A stretch of DNA of 64,000 bases from Galeopsis tetrahit (Eukaryota > Streptophyta > Magnoliopsida > Lamiales > Lamiaceae): positions 22,628,066 to 22,692,065 of the forward strand of contig OY776124.1 in NCBI GenBank assembly GCA_963675135.1, in the 5' to 3' direction. The translations under genes and the position numbers were made by a program. A model generated the notes under the pieces. The model ran no database searches, was not told the origin of the DNA, and was given only the letters and a program-made list of their open reading frames with translations. Shown piece after piece: positions 45,157-58,690 of this stretch (position 1 is the stretch's first letter; the number at the start of each line of letters is the position of its first letter).

Positions 45157-48100
45157 ATGAAGTGTTTTGTAGGATTGCTTGGTGACCAAGCAAACTTTAT
45201 GTTTTCTTTATTTTGCGGAAAATCACATTCGTTAGTGCTCAAAAACTCTATAGTTTTATCCCACTATAATGTGGAAGTGCACTTTCTCCGATTCACTCAT
45301 CCTCTCTCTTTGAAAAGTTTCACTAATTGCAAAAGAGTTAACAATTACCAATTCACATTGGTTCTAGGGTTGTTGTTTTCTATAATAGTGTCATTTAACC
45401 TCTAAAATACCAAAATGAAGTGTTTTGTAGGATTGCTTGGTGACCAAGCAAACTTTATGTTTTCTTTATTTTGCGGAAAATCGCATTCGTTAGTGCTAAA
45501 AAACTCTATAGTTTATCCCACTATAATGTGGAAGTGCACTTTCTCCGATTCATACATTCTCTCTTTTTGAAAAGTTTCACTAATTGCAAAAGAGTTAACC
45601 ATTACCAATTCACATTGGTTCTAGGGTTGTTGTTTTCTATAATAGTGTCATTTAACCTCTAAAATACCAAAATGAAGTGTTTTGTAGGATTGCTTGGTGA
45701 CCAAGCAAACTTTATGTTTTCTTTATTTTGCGGAAAATCACATTCGTTAGTGCTAAAAAAGCTCCATAGTTTATCCCACTATAATGTGGACGTGCACTTT
45801 CTCCGATTCACTCATCCTCTCTTTTTGAAAAGTTTCACTAATTGCAAAAGAGTTAACCATTACCAATTCACATTGGTTCTAGGGTTGTTGTTTTCTATAA
45901 TAGTGTCATTTAACCTCTAAAATACCAAAATGAAGTGTTTTGTAGGATTGCTTGGTGACCAAGCAAACTTTATGTTTTCTTTATTTTGCGGAAAATCGCA
46001 TTCGTTAGTGCTAAAAAACTCTATAGTTTATCCCACTATAATGTGGAAGTGCACTTTCTCCGATTCATACATTCTCTCTTTTTGAAAAGTTTCACTAATT
46101 GCAAAAGAGTTAACCATTACCAATTCACATTGGTTCTAGGGTTGTTGTTTTCTATAACTCGTTTATAGTGCCATTTAACCTCTAAAATACCAAAATGAAG
46201 TGTTTTGTAGGATTGCTTGGTGACCAAGCAAACTTTATGTTTTCTTTATTTTGCGGAAAATCACATTCGTTAGTGCTAAAAAACTCCATAGTTTATCCCA
46301 CTATAATGTGGACGTGCACTTTCTCCGATTCACTCATCCTCTCTTTTTGAAAAGTTTCACTAATTGCAAAAGAGTTAACCATTACCAATTCACATTGGTT
46401 CTAGGGTTGTTGTTTTCTATAATAGTGCCATTTAACCTCTAAAATACCAAAATGAAGTGTTTTGTAAGATTGCTTGGTGACCAAGCAAACTTTATGTTTT
46501 CTTTATTTTGCGAAAAATCGCATTCGTCAGTGCTCAAAAACTCTATAGTTTAACCCACTATAATGTGGAAGTGCACTTTCATCGATTCACTCATTCTCTG
46601 TTTTTGAAAAGTTTCACTAAGTTCAAAAGAGTTAACCATTACCAATTCACATTGGTTCTAGGGTTGTTGTTTTCTATAACTCGTTTATAGTGCCATTTAA
46701 CCTCTAATATACCAAAATGAAGTGTTTTGTAGGATTGCTTGGTGACCAAGCAAACTTTATGTTTTCTTTATTTTGCGGAAAATCACATTCGTTAGTGCTC
46801 AAAAAATCTATAGTTTATCCCACTATAATGTGGAAGTGCACTTTCTCCGATTCACTCATTCTCGGTTTTTGAAAAGTTTCACTAATTGCAAAAGAGTTAA
46901 CCATTACCAATTCACATTGGTTCTAGGGTTGTTGTTTTCTATAATAGTGTCATTTAACCTCTAAAATACCAAAATGAAGTGTTTTGTAGGATTGCTTGGT
47001 GACCAAGCAAACTTTATGTTTTCTTTATTTTGCGGAAAATCACATTCGTTAGTGCTCAAAAACTCTATAGTTTTATCCCACTATAATGTGGAAGTGCACT
47101 TTCTCCGATTCACTCATCCTCTCTCTTTGAAAAGTTTCACTAATTGCAAAAGAGTTAACAATTACCAATTCACATTGGTTCTAGGGTTGTTGTTTTCTAT
47201 AATAGTGTCATGTAACCTCTAAAATACCAAAATGAAGTGTTTTGTAGGATTGCTTGGTGACCAAGCAAACTTTATGTTTTCTTTATTTTGCGGAAAATCG
47301 CATTCGTTAGTGCTAAAAAACTCTATAGTTTATCCCACTATAATGTGGAAGTGCACTTTCTCCGATTCATACATTCTCTCTTTTTGAAAAGTTTCACTAA
47401 TTGCAAAAGAGTTAACCATTACCAATTCACATTGGTTCTAGGGTTGTTGTTTTCTATAACTCATTTATAGTGCCACTTAACCTCTAAAATACCAAAATGA
47501 AGTGTTTTGTAGGATTGCTTGGTGACCAAGCAAACTTTATGTTTTCTTTATTTTGCGAAAAATCACATTCGTTAGTGCTAAAAAACTCTATAGTTTATCC
47601 CACTATAATGTGGACGTGCACTTTCTCCGATTCACTCATCCTCTCTTTTTGAAAAGTTTCACTAATTGCAAAAGAGTTAACCATTACCAATTCACATTGG
47701 TTCTAGGGTTGTTGTTTTCTATAATAGTGTCATTTAACCTCTAAAATACCAAAATGAAGTGTTTTGTAGGATTGCTTGGTGACCAAGCAAACTTTATGTT
47801 TTCTTTATTTTGCGGAAAATCACATTCGTTAGTGCTCAAAAACTCTATAGTTTTATCCCACTATAATGTGGAAGTGCACTTTCTCCGATTCACTCATCCT
47901 CTCTCTTTGAAAAGTTTCACTAATTGCAAAAGAGTTAACAATTACCAATTCACATTGGTTCTAGGGTTGTTGTTTTCTATAATAGTGTCATTTAACCTCT
48001 AAAATACCAAAATGAAGTGTTTTGTAGGATTGCTTGGTGACCAAGCAAACTTTATGTTTTCTTTATTTTGCGGAAAATCGCATTCGTTAGTGCTAAAAAA

Positions 48101-51100
48101 CTCTATAGTTTATCCCACTATAATGTGGAAGTGCACTTTCTCCGATTCATACATTCTCTCTTTTTGAAAAGTTTCACTAATTGCAAAAGAGTTAACCATT
48201 ACCAATTCACATTGGTTCTAGGGTTGTTGTTTTCTATAATAGTGTCATTTAACCTCTAAAATACCAAAATGAAGTGTTTTGTAGGATTGCTTGGTGACCA
48301 AGCAAACTTTATGTTTTCTTTATTTTGCGGAAAATCACATTCGTTAGTGCTAAAAAAGCTCCATAGTTTATCCCACTATAATGTGGACGTGCACTTTCTC
48401 CGATTCACTCATCCTCTCTTTTTGAAAAGTTTCACTAATTGCAAAAGAGTTAACCATTACCAATTCACATTGGTTCTAGGGTTGTTGTTTTCTATAATAG
48501 TGTCATTTAACCTCTAAAATACCAAAATGAAGTGTTTTGTAGGATTGCTTGGTGACCAAGCAAACTTTATGTTTTCTTTATTTTGCGGAAAATCGCATTC
48601 GTTAGTGCTAAAAAACTCTATAGTTTATCCCACTATAATGTGGAAGTGCACTTTCTCCGATTCATACATTCTCTCTTTTTGAAAAGTTTCACTAATTGCA
48701 AAAGAGTTAACCATTACCAATTCACATTGGTTCTAGGGTTGTTGTTTTCTATAACTCGTTTATAGTGCCATTTAACCTCTAAAATACCAAAATGAAGTGT
48801 TTTGTAGGATTGCTTGGTGACCAAGCAAACTTTATGTTTTCTTTATTTTGCGGAAAATCACATTCGTTAGTGCTAAAAAACTCCATAGTTTATCCCACTA
48901 TAATGTGGACGTGCACTTTCTCCGATTCACTCATCCTCTCTTTTTGAAAAGTTTCACTAATTGCAAAAGAGTTAACCATTACCAATTCACATTGGTTCTA
49001 GGGTTGTTGTTTTCTATAATAGTGCCATTTAACCTCTAAAATACCAAAATGAAGTGTTTTGTAAGATTGCTTGGTGACCAAGCAAACTTTATGTTTTCTT
49101 TATTTTGCGAAAAATCGCATTCGTCAGTGCTCAAAAACTCTATAGTTTAACCCACTATAATGTGGAAGTGCACTTTCATCGATTCACTCATTCTCTGTTT
49201 TTGAAAAGTTTCACTAAGTTCAAAAGAGTTAACCATTACCAATTCACATTGGTTCTAGGGTTGTTGTTTTCTATAACTCGTTTATAGTGCCATTTAACCT
49301 CTAATATACCAAAATGAAGTGTTTTGTAGGATTGCTTGGTGACCAAGCAAACTTTATGTTTTCTTTATTTTGCGGAAAATCACATTCGTTAGTGCTCAAA
49401 AACTCTATAGTTTTATCCCACTATAATGTGGAAGTGCACTTTCTCCGATTCACTCATCCTCTCTTTTTGAAAAGTTTCACTAATTGCAAAAGAGTTAACA
49501 ATTACCAATTCACATTGGTTCTAGGGTTGTTGTTTTCTATAATAGTGTCATGTAACCTCTAAAATACCAAAATGAAGTGTTTTGTAGGATTGCTTGGTGA
49601 CCAAGCAAACTTTATGTTTTCTTTATTTTGCGGAAAATCGCATTCGTTAGTGCTAAAAAACTCTATAGTTTATCCCACTATAATGTGGAAGTGCACTTTC
49701 TCCGATTCATACATTCTCTCTTTTTGAAAAGTTTCACTAATTGCAAAAGAGTTAACCATTACCAATTCACATTGGTTCTAGGGTTGTTGTTTTCTATAAC
49801 TCATTTATAGTGCCACTTAACCTCTAAAATACCAAAATGAAGTGTTTTGTAGGATTGCTTGGTGACCAAGCAAACTTTATGTTTTCTTTATTTTGCGAAA
49901 AATCACATTCGTTAGTGCTAAAAAACTCTATAGTTTATCCCACTATAATGTGGACGTGCACTTTCTCCGATTCACTCATCCTCTCTTTTTGAAAAGTTTC
50001 ACTAATTGCAAAAGAGTTAACCATTACCAATTCACATTGGTTCTAGGGTTGTTGTTTTCTATAATAGTGTCATTTAACCTCTAAAATACCAAAATGAAGT
50101 GTTTTGTAGGATTGCTTGGTGACCAAGCAAACTTTATGTTTTCTTTATTTTGCGGAAAATCACATTCGTTAGTGCTCAAAAACTCTATAGTTTTATCCCA
50201 CTATAATGTGGAAGTGCACTTTCTCCGATTCACTCATCCTCTCTCTTTGAAAAGTTTCACTAATTGCAAAAGAGTTAACAATTACCAATTCACATTGGTT
50301 CTAGGGTTGTTGTTTTCTATAATAGTGTCATTTAACCTCTAAAATACCAAAATGAAGTGTTTTGTAGGATTGCTTGGTGACCAAGCAAACTTTATGTTTT
50401 CTTTATTTTGCGGAAAATCGCATTCGTTAGTGCTAAAAAACTCTATAGTTTATCCCACTATAATGTGGAAGTGCACTTTCTCCGATTCATACATTCTCTC
50501 TTTTTGAAAAGTTTCACTAATTGCAAAAGAGTTAACCATTACCAATTCACATTGGTTCTAGGGTTGTTGTTTTCTATAATAGTGTCATTTAACCTCTAAA
50601 ATACCAAAATGAAGTGTTTTGTAGGATTGCTTGGTGACCAAGCAAACTTTATGTTTTCTTTATTTTGCGGAAAATCACATTCGTTAGTGCTAAAAAAGCT
50701 CCATAGTTTATCCCACTATAATGTGGACGTGCACTTTCTCCGATTCACTCATCCTCTCTTTTTGAAAAGTTTCACTAATTGCAAAAGAGTTAACCATTAC
50801 CAATTCACATTGGTTCTAGGGTTGTTGTTTTCTATAATAGTGTCATTTAACCTCTAAAATACCAAAATGAAGTGTTTTGTAGGATTGCTTGGTGACCAAG
50901 CAAACTTTATGTTTTCTTTATTTTGCGGAAAATCGCATTCGTTAGTGCTAAAAAACTCTATAGTTTATCCCACTATAATGTGGAAGTGCACTTTCTCCGA
51001 TTCATACATTCTCTCTTTTTGAAAAGTTTCACTAATTGCAAAAGAGTTAACCATTAACAATTCACATTGGCTCTAGGGTTGTTGTTTTCTATAACTCGTT

Positions 51101-52440
51101 TATAGTGCCATTTAACCTCTAAAATACCAAAATGAAGTGTTTTGTAGGATTGCTTGGTGACCAAGCAAACTTTATGTTTTCTTTATTTTGCGGAAAATCA
51201 CATTCGTTAGTGCTAAAAAACTCCATAGTTTATCCCACTATAATGTGGACGTGCACTTTCTCCGATTCACTCATCCTCTCTTTTTGAAAAGTTTCACTAA
51301 TTGCAAAAGAGTTAACCATTACCAATTCACATTGGTTCTAGGGTTGTTGTTTTCTATAATAGTGCCATTTAACCTCTAAAATACCAAAATGAAGTGTTTT
51401 GTAAGATTGCTTGGTGACCAAGCAAACTTTATGTTTTCTTTATTTTGCGAAAAATCGCATTCGTCAGTGCTCAAAAACTCTATAGTTTAACCCACTATAA
51501 TGTGGAAGTGCACTTTCTTCGATTCACTCATTCTCTGTTTTTGAAAAGTTTCACTAAGTTCAAAAGAGTTAACCATTACCAATTCACATTGGTTCTAGGG
51601 TTGTTGTTTTCTATAACTCGTTTATAGTGCCATTTAACCTCTAATATACCAAAATGAAGTGTTTTGTAGGATTGCTTGGTGACCAAGCAAACTTTATGTT
51701 TTCTTTATTTTGCGGAAAATCACATTCGTTAGTGCTCAAAAACTCTATAGTTTTATCCCACTATAATGTGGAAGTGCACTTTCTCCGATTCACTCATCCT
51801 CTCTTTTTGAAAAGTTTCACTAATTGCAAAAGAGTTAACAATTACCAATTCACATTGGTTCTAGGGTTGTTGTTTTCTATAATAGTGTCATGTAACCTCT
51901 AAAATACCAAAATGAAGTGTTTTGTAGGATTGCTTGGTGACCAAGCAAACTTTATGTTTTCTTTATTTTGCGGAAAATCGCATTCGTTAGTGCTAAAAAA
52001 CTCTATAGTTTATCCCACTATAATGTGGAAGTGCACTTTCTCCGATTCATACATTCTCTCTTTTTGAAAAGTTTCACTAATTGCAAAAGAGTTAACCATT
52101 ACCAATTCACATTGGTTCTAGGGTTGTTGTTTTCTATAACTCATTTATAGTGCCACTTAACCTCTAAAATACCAAAATGAAGTGTTTTGTAGGATTGCTT
52201 GGTGACCAAGCAAACTTTATGTTTTCTTTATTTTGCGAAAAATCACATTCGTTAGTGCTAAAAAACTCTATAGTTTATCCCACTATAATGTGGACGTGCA
52301 CTTTCTCCGATTCACTCATCCTCTCTTTTTGAAAAGTTTCACTAATTGCAAAAGAGTTAACCATTACCAATTCACATTGGTTCTAGGGTTGTTGTTTTCT
52401 ATAATAGTGCCATTTAACCTCTAAAATACCAAAATGAAGT
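45157..52440 (+). repeat. Higher-order repeat: 9-monomer (2340 bp) and 10-monomer (2597 bp) units
   Basis: TCATTTATAGTGCCACTTAA is present at 47461, 49801 and 52141, exactly 2340 bp apart each time. GTTTTGTAAGATTGC lies at 46459, 49056 and 51396 (2597, then 2340). So the unit starting 46974 is repeated at 49314 and in part at 51654, and the block 45157-46717 recurs at +2597. The 257-bp difference is one monomer. Copies look almost identical. Confidence 0.88.
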
Positions 52441-52956
52441 GTTTTGTAGGATTGCTTGGTGACCAAGCAAACTTTATGTTTTCTTTATTTTGCGGAAAAT
52501 CACATTCGTTAGTGCTAAAAAACTCTATAGTTTAATCCCACTATAATGTGGAAGTGCACTTTCTCCGATTCACTCATCCTCTCTTTTTGAAAAGTTTCAC
52601 TAATTGTAAAAGAGTTAACAATTACCAATTCACATTGGTTCTAGGGTTGTTGTTTTCTATAATAGTGTCATTTAACCTCTAAAATACCAAAATGAAGTGT
52701 TTTGTAGGATTGCTTGGTGACCAAGCAAACTTTATGTTTTCTTTATTTTGCGGAAAATCGCATTCGTTAGTGCTAAAAAACTCTATAGTTTATCCCACTA
52801 TAATGTGGAAGTGCACTTTCTCCGATTCATACATTCTCTCTTTTTGAAAAGTTTCACTAATTGCAAAAGAGTTAACCATTACCAATTCACATTGGCTCTA
52901 GGGTTGTTGTTTTCTATAACTCGTTTATAGTGCCATTTAACCTCTAAAATACCAAA

Positions 52957-55300
52957 ATGAAGTGTTTTGTAGGATTGCTTGGTGACCAAGCAAACTTTAT
53001 GTTTTCTTTATTTTGCGGAAAATCGCATTCGTTAGTGCTAAAAAACTCTATAGTTTATCCCACTATAATGTGGAAGAGCACTTTCTCCGATTCATACATT
53101 CTCTCTTTTTGAAAAGTTTCACTAATTGCAAAAGAGTTAACCATTACCAATTCACATTGGTTCTAGGGTTGTTGTTTTCTATAACTCGTTTATAGTGCCA
53201 TTTAACCTCTAATATACCAAAATGAAGTGTTTTGTAGGATTGCTTGGTGACCAAGCAAACTTTATGTTTTCTTTATTTTGCGGAAAATCACATTCGTTAG
53301 TGCTCAAAAACTCTATAGTTTTATCCCACTATAATGTGGAAGTGCACTTTCTCCGATTCACTCATCCTCTCTTTTTGAAAAGTTTCACTAATTGCAAAAG
53401 AGTTAACAATTACCAATTCACATTGGTTCTAGGGTTGTTGTTTTCTATAATAGTGTCATGTAACCTCTAAAATACGAAAATGAAGTGTTTTGTAGGATTG
53501 CTTGGTGACCAAGCAAACTTTATGTTTTCATTATTTTGCGGAAAATCGCATTCGTTAGTGCTAAAAAACTCTATAGTTTATCCCACTATAATGTGGAAGT
53601 GCACTTTCTCCGATTCATACATTCTCTCTTTTTGAAAAGTTTCACTAATTGCAAAAGAGTTAACCATTACCAATTCACATTGGTTCTAGGGTTGTTGTTT
53701 TCTATAACTCGTTTATAGTGCCATTTAACCTCTAAAATACCAAAATGAAGTGTTTTGTAGGATTGCTTGGTGACCAAGCAAACTTTATGTTTTCTTTATT
53801 TTGCGAAAAATCATATTCGTTAGTGCTAAAAAACTCTATAGTTTATCCCACTATAATGTGGACGTGCACTTTCTCCGTTTCACTCATCCTCTCTTTTTGA
53901 AAAGTTTCACTAATTGCAAAAGAGTTAACCATTACCAATTCACATTGGTTCTAGGGTTGTTGTTTTCTATAATAGTGCCATTTAACCTCTAAAATACCAA
54001 AATGAAGTGTTTTGTAGGATTGCTTGGTGACCAAGCAAACTTTATGTTTTCTTTATTTTGCGGAAAATCACATTCGTTAGTGCTAAAAAACTCTATAGTT
54101 TAATCCCACTATAATGTGGAAGTGCACTTTCTCCGATTCACTCATCCTCTCTTTTTGAAAAGTTTCACTAATTGTAAAAGAGTTAACAATTACCAATTCA
54201 CATTGGTTCTAGGGTTGTTGTTTTCTATAATAGTGTCATTTAACCTCTAAAATACCAAAATGAAGTGTTTTGTAGGATTGCTTGGTGACCAAGCAAACTT
54301 TATGTTTTCTTTATTTTGCGGAAAATCGCATTCGTTAGTGCTAAAAAACTCTATAGTTTATCCCACTATAATGTGGAAGTGCACTTTCTCCGATTCATAC
54401 ATTCTCTCTTTTTGAAAAGTTTCACTAATTGCAAAAGAGTTAACCATTACCAATTCACATTGGCTCTAGGGTTGTTGTTTTCTATAATAGTGCCATTTAA
54501 CCTCTAAAATACCAAAATGAAGTGTTTTGTAGGATTGCTTGGTGACCAAGCAAACTTTATGTTTTCTTTATTTTGCGAAAAATCGCATTCGTCAGTGCTC
54601 AAAAACTCTATAGTTTAACCCACTATAATGTGGAAGTGCACTTTCATCGATTCACTCATTCTCTGTTTTTGAAAAGTTTCACTAAGTTCAAAAGAGTTAA
54701 CCATTACCAATTCACATTGGTTCTAGGGTTGTTGTTTTCTATAACTCGTTTATAGTGCCATTTAACCTCTAATATACCAAAATGAAGTGTTTTGTAGGAT
54801 TGCTTGGTGACCAAGCAAACTTTATGTTTTCTTTATTTTGCGGAAAATCACATTCGTTAGTGCTCAAAAACTCTATAGTTTTATCCTACTATAATGTGGA
54901 CGTGCACTTTCTCCGATTCACTCATCCTCTCTTTTTGAAAAGTTTCACTTATTGCAAAAGAGTTAACCATTACCAATTCACATTGGTTCTAGGGTTGTTG
55001 TTTTCTATAATAGTGCCATTTAACCTCTAAAATACCAAAATGAAGTGTTTTGTAGGATTGCTTGGTGACCAAGCAAACTTTATGTTTTCTTTTTTTTGCG
55101 AAAAATCGCATTCGTCAGTGCTCAAAAACGCTATAGTTTAACCCACTATAATGTGGAAGTGCACATTCATCGATTCACTCATTCTCTGTTTTTGAAAAGT
55201 TTCACTAAGTTCAAAAGAGTTAACCATTACCAATTCACATTGGTTCTAGGGTTGTTGTTTTCTATAACTCGGTTATAGTGCATTTAACCTCTAATATACC
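52957..55300 (+). repeat. Displaced copy of 37871-40214 (offset 15,086 bp)
   Basis: Eight or more consecutive monomers agree at +15,086: 37927 to 53013, 38136 to 53222, 38450 to 53536, 39230 to 54316 and 40010 to 55096. The rare GGAAGAGCAC and TTCATTATT variants match at the same offset. Small private changes include a deleted base in the 55096 monomer end (AGTGCATTTAACC). Confidence 0.85.
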
Positions 55301-55561
55301 AAAATGAAGTGTTTTGTAGGATTGCTTGGTGACCAAGCAAACTTTATGTTTTCTTTATTTTGCGAAAAATCACATTCGTTAGTGCTCAAAAACTCTATAC
55401 TTTTATCCCACTATAATGTGGACGTGCACTTTCTCCGATTCACTCATCCTCTCTTTTTGAAAAGTTTCACTAATTGCAAAAGAGTTAACCATTACCAATT
55501 CACATTGGTTCTAGGGTTGTTGTTTTCTATAATAGTGCCATTTAACCTCTAAAATACCAAA

Positions 55562-57121
55562 ATGAAGTGTTTTGTAGGATTGCTTGGTGACCAAGCAAAC
55601 TTTATGTTTTCTTTATTTTGCGGAAAATAACATTCGTTAGTGCTAAAAAAATCTATAGTTTATCCCACTATAATGTGGAAGTGCACTTTCTCCGATTCAC
55701 TCATTCTCTGTTTTTGAAAAGTTTCACTAATTGCAAAAGAGTTAACCATTACCAATTCACATTGGTTCTAGGGTTGTTGTTTTCTATAATAGTGTCATTT
55801 AACCTCTAAAATACCAAAATGAAGTGTTTTGTAGGATTGCTTGGTGACCAAGCAAACTTTATGTTTTCTTTATTTTGCGGAAAATCACATTCGTTAGTGC
55901 TCAAAAACTCTATAGTTTTATCCCACTATAATGTGGAAGTGCACTTTCTCCGATTCACTCATCCTCTCTTTTTGAAAAGTTTCACTAATTGCAAAAGAGT
56001 TAACAATTACCAATTCACATTGGTTCTAGGGTTGTTGTTTTCTATAATAGTGTCATTTAACCTCTAAAATACCAAAATGAAGTGTTTTGTAGGATTGCTT
56101 GGTGACCAAGCAAACTTTATGTTTTCTTTATTTTGCGGAAAATCGCATTCGTTAGTGCTAAAAAACTCTATAGTTTATCCCACTATAATGTGGAAGTGCA
56201 CTTTCTCCGATTCATACATTCTCTCTTTTTGAAAAGTTTCACTAATTGCAAAAGAGTTAACCATTACCAATTCACATTGGCTCTAGGGTTGTTGTTTTCT
56301 ATAACTCGTTTATAGTGTCATTTAACCTCTAAAATACCAAAATGAAGTGTTTTGTAGGATTGCTTGGTGACCAAGCAAACTTTATGTTTTCTTTATTTTG
56401 CGGAAAATCACATTCGTTAGTGCTAAAAAAGCTCCATAGTTTATCCCACTATAATGTGGACGTGCACTTTCTCCGATTCACTCATCCTCTCTTTTTGAAA
56501 AGTTTCACTAATTGCAAAAGAGTTAACCATTACCAATTCACATTGGTTCTAGGGTTCTTGTTTTCTATAATAGTGTCATTTAACCTCTAAAATACCAAAA
56601 TGAAGTGTTTTGTAGGATTGCTTGGTGACCAAGCAAACTTTATGTTTTCTTTATTTTGCGGAAAATTACATTCGTTAGTGCTAAAAAACTCTATAGTTTA
56701 TCCCACTATAATGTGGAAGTGCACTTTCTCCGATTCATACATTCTCTCTTTTTGAAAAGTTTCACTAATTGCAAAAGAGTTAACCATTACCAATTCACAT
56801 TGGTTCTAGGGTTGTTGTTTTCTATAACTCGTTTATAGTGCCATTTAACCTCTAAAATACCAAAATGAAGTGTTTTGTAGGATTGCTTGGTGACCAAGCA
56901 AACTTTATGTTTTCTTTATTTTGCGGAAAATCACATTCGTTAGTGCTAAAAAACTCCATAGTTTATCCCACTATAATGTGGACGTGCACTTTCTCCGATT
57001 CACTCATCCTCTCTTTTTGAAAAGTTTCACTAATTGCAAAAGAGTTAACCATTACCAATTCACATTGGTTCTAGGGTTGTTGTTTTCTATAATAGTGCCA
57101 TTTAACCTCTAAAATACCAAA
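55562..57121 (+). repeat. Displaced copy of 35274-36833 (offset 20,288 bp)
   Basis: Monomers 35330, 35531, 35845, 36054, 36368 and 36633 correspond to 55618, 55819, 56133, 56342, 56656 and 56921. The AAAAAAGCTCCATAG monomer and the GTGTCATTT junctions are in the same places. This block follows directly on one copied from elsewhere, showing mosaic assembly. Confidence 0.75.
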
Positions 57122-58690
57122 ATGAAGTGTTTTGTAAGATTGCTTGGTGACCAAGCAAACTTTATGTTTTCTTTATTTTGCGAAAAATCGCATTCGTCAG
57201 TGCTCAAAAACTCTATAGTTTAACCCACTATAATGTGGAAGTACACTTTCATCGATTCACTCATTCTCTGTTTTTGAAAAGTTTCACTAAGTTTAAAAGA
57301 GTTAACCATTACCAATTCACATTGGTTCTAGGGTTGTTGTTTTCTATAACTCGTTTATAGTGCCATTTAACCTCTAATATACCAAAATGAAGTGTTTTGT
57401 AGGATTGCTTGGTGACCAAGCAAACTTTATGTTTTCTTTATTTTGCGGAAAATCACATTCGTTAGTTCTCAAAAACTCTATAGTTTTATCCCACTATAAT
57501 GTGGAAGTGCACTTTCTCCGATTCACTCATCCTCTCTTTTTGAAAAGTTTCACTAATTGCAAAAGAGTTAACAATTACCAATTCACATTGGTTCTAGGGT
57601 TGTTGTTTTCTATAATAGTGTCATGTAACCTCTAAAATACCAAAATGAAGTGTTTTGTAGGATTGCTTGGTGACCAAGCAAACTTTATGTTTTCTTTATT
57701 TTGCGGAAAATCGCATTCGTTAGTGCTAAAAAACTCTATAGTTTATCCCACTATAATGTGGAAGTGCACTTTCTCCGATTCATACATTCTCTCTTTTTGA
57801 AAAGTTTCACTAATTGCAAAAGAGTTAACCATTACCAATTCACATTGGTTCTAGGGTTGTTGTTTTCTATAACTCATTTATAGTGCCATTTAACCTCTAA
57901 AATACCAAAATGAAGTGTTTTGTAGGATTGCTTGGTGACCAAGCAAACTTTATGTTTTCTTTATTTTGCGAAAAATCACATTCGTTAGTGCTAAAAAACT
58001 CTATAGTTTATCCCACTATAATGTGGACGTGCACTTTCTCCGATTCACTCATCCTCTCTTTTTGAAAAGTTTCACTAATTGCAAAAGAGTTAACCATTAC
58101 CAATTCACATTGGTTCTAGGGTTGTTGTTTTCTATAATAGTGCCATTTAACCTCTAAAATACCAAAATGAAGTGTTTTGTAGGATTGCTTGGTGACCAAG
58201 CAAACTTTATGTTTTCTTTATTTTGCGGAAAATCACATTCGTTAGTGCTAAAAAACTCTATAGTTTAATCCCACTATAATGTGGAAGTGCACTTTCTCCG
58301 ATTCACTCATCCTCTCTTTTTGAAAAGTTTCACTAATTGTAAAAGAGTTAACAATTACCAATTCACATTGGTTCTAGGGTTGTTGTTTTCTATAATAGTG
58401 TCATTTAACCTCTAAAATACCAAAATGAAGTGTTTTGTAGGATTGCTTGGTGACCAAGCAAACTTTATGTTTTCTTTATTTTGCGGAAAATCGCATTCGT
58501 TAGTGCTAAAAAACTCTATAGTTTATCCCACTATAATGTGGAAGTGCACTTTCTCCGATTCATACATTCTCTCTTTTTGAAAAGTTTCACTAATTGCAAA
58601 AGAGTTAACCATTACCAATTCACATTGGCTCTAGGGTTGTTGTTTTCTATAACTCGTTTATAGTGCCATTTAACCTCTAAAATACCAAAA
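57122..58690 (+). repeat. Displaced copy of 51389-52957 (offset 5733 bp)
   Basis: 51445 to 57178, 51654 to 57387, 51968 to 57701, 52233 to 57966 and 52748 to 58481. GTTTTGTAAGATTGC agrees (51396 and 57129). The CTCATTTATAG variant is kept, but CCACTTAACC reads CCATTTAACC here. Confidence 0.82.
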
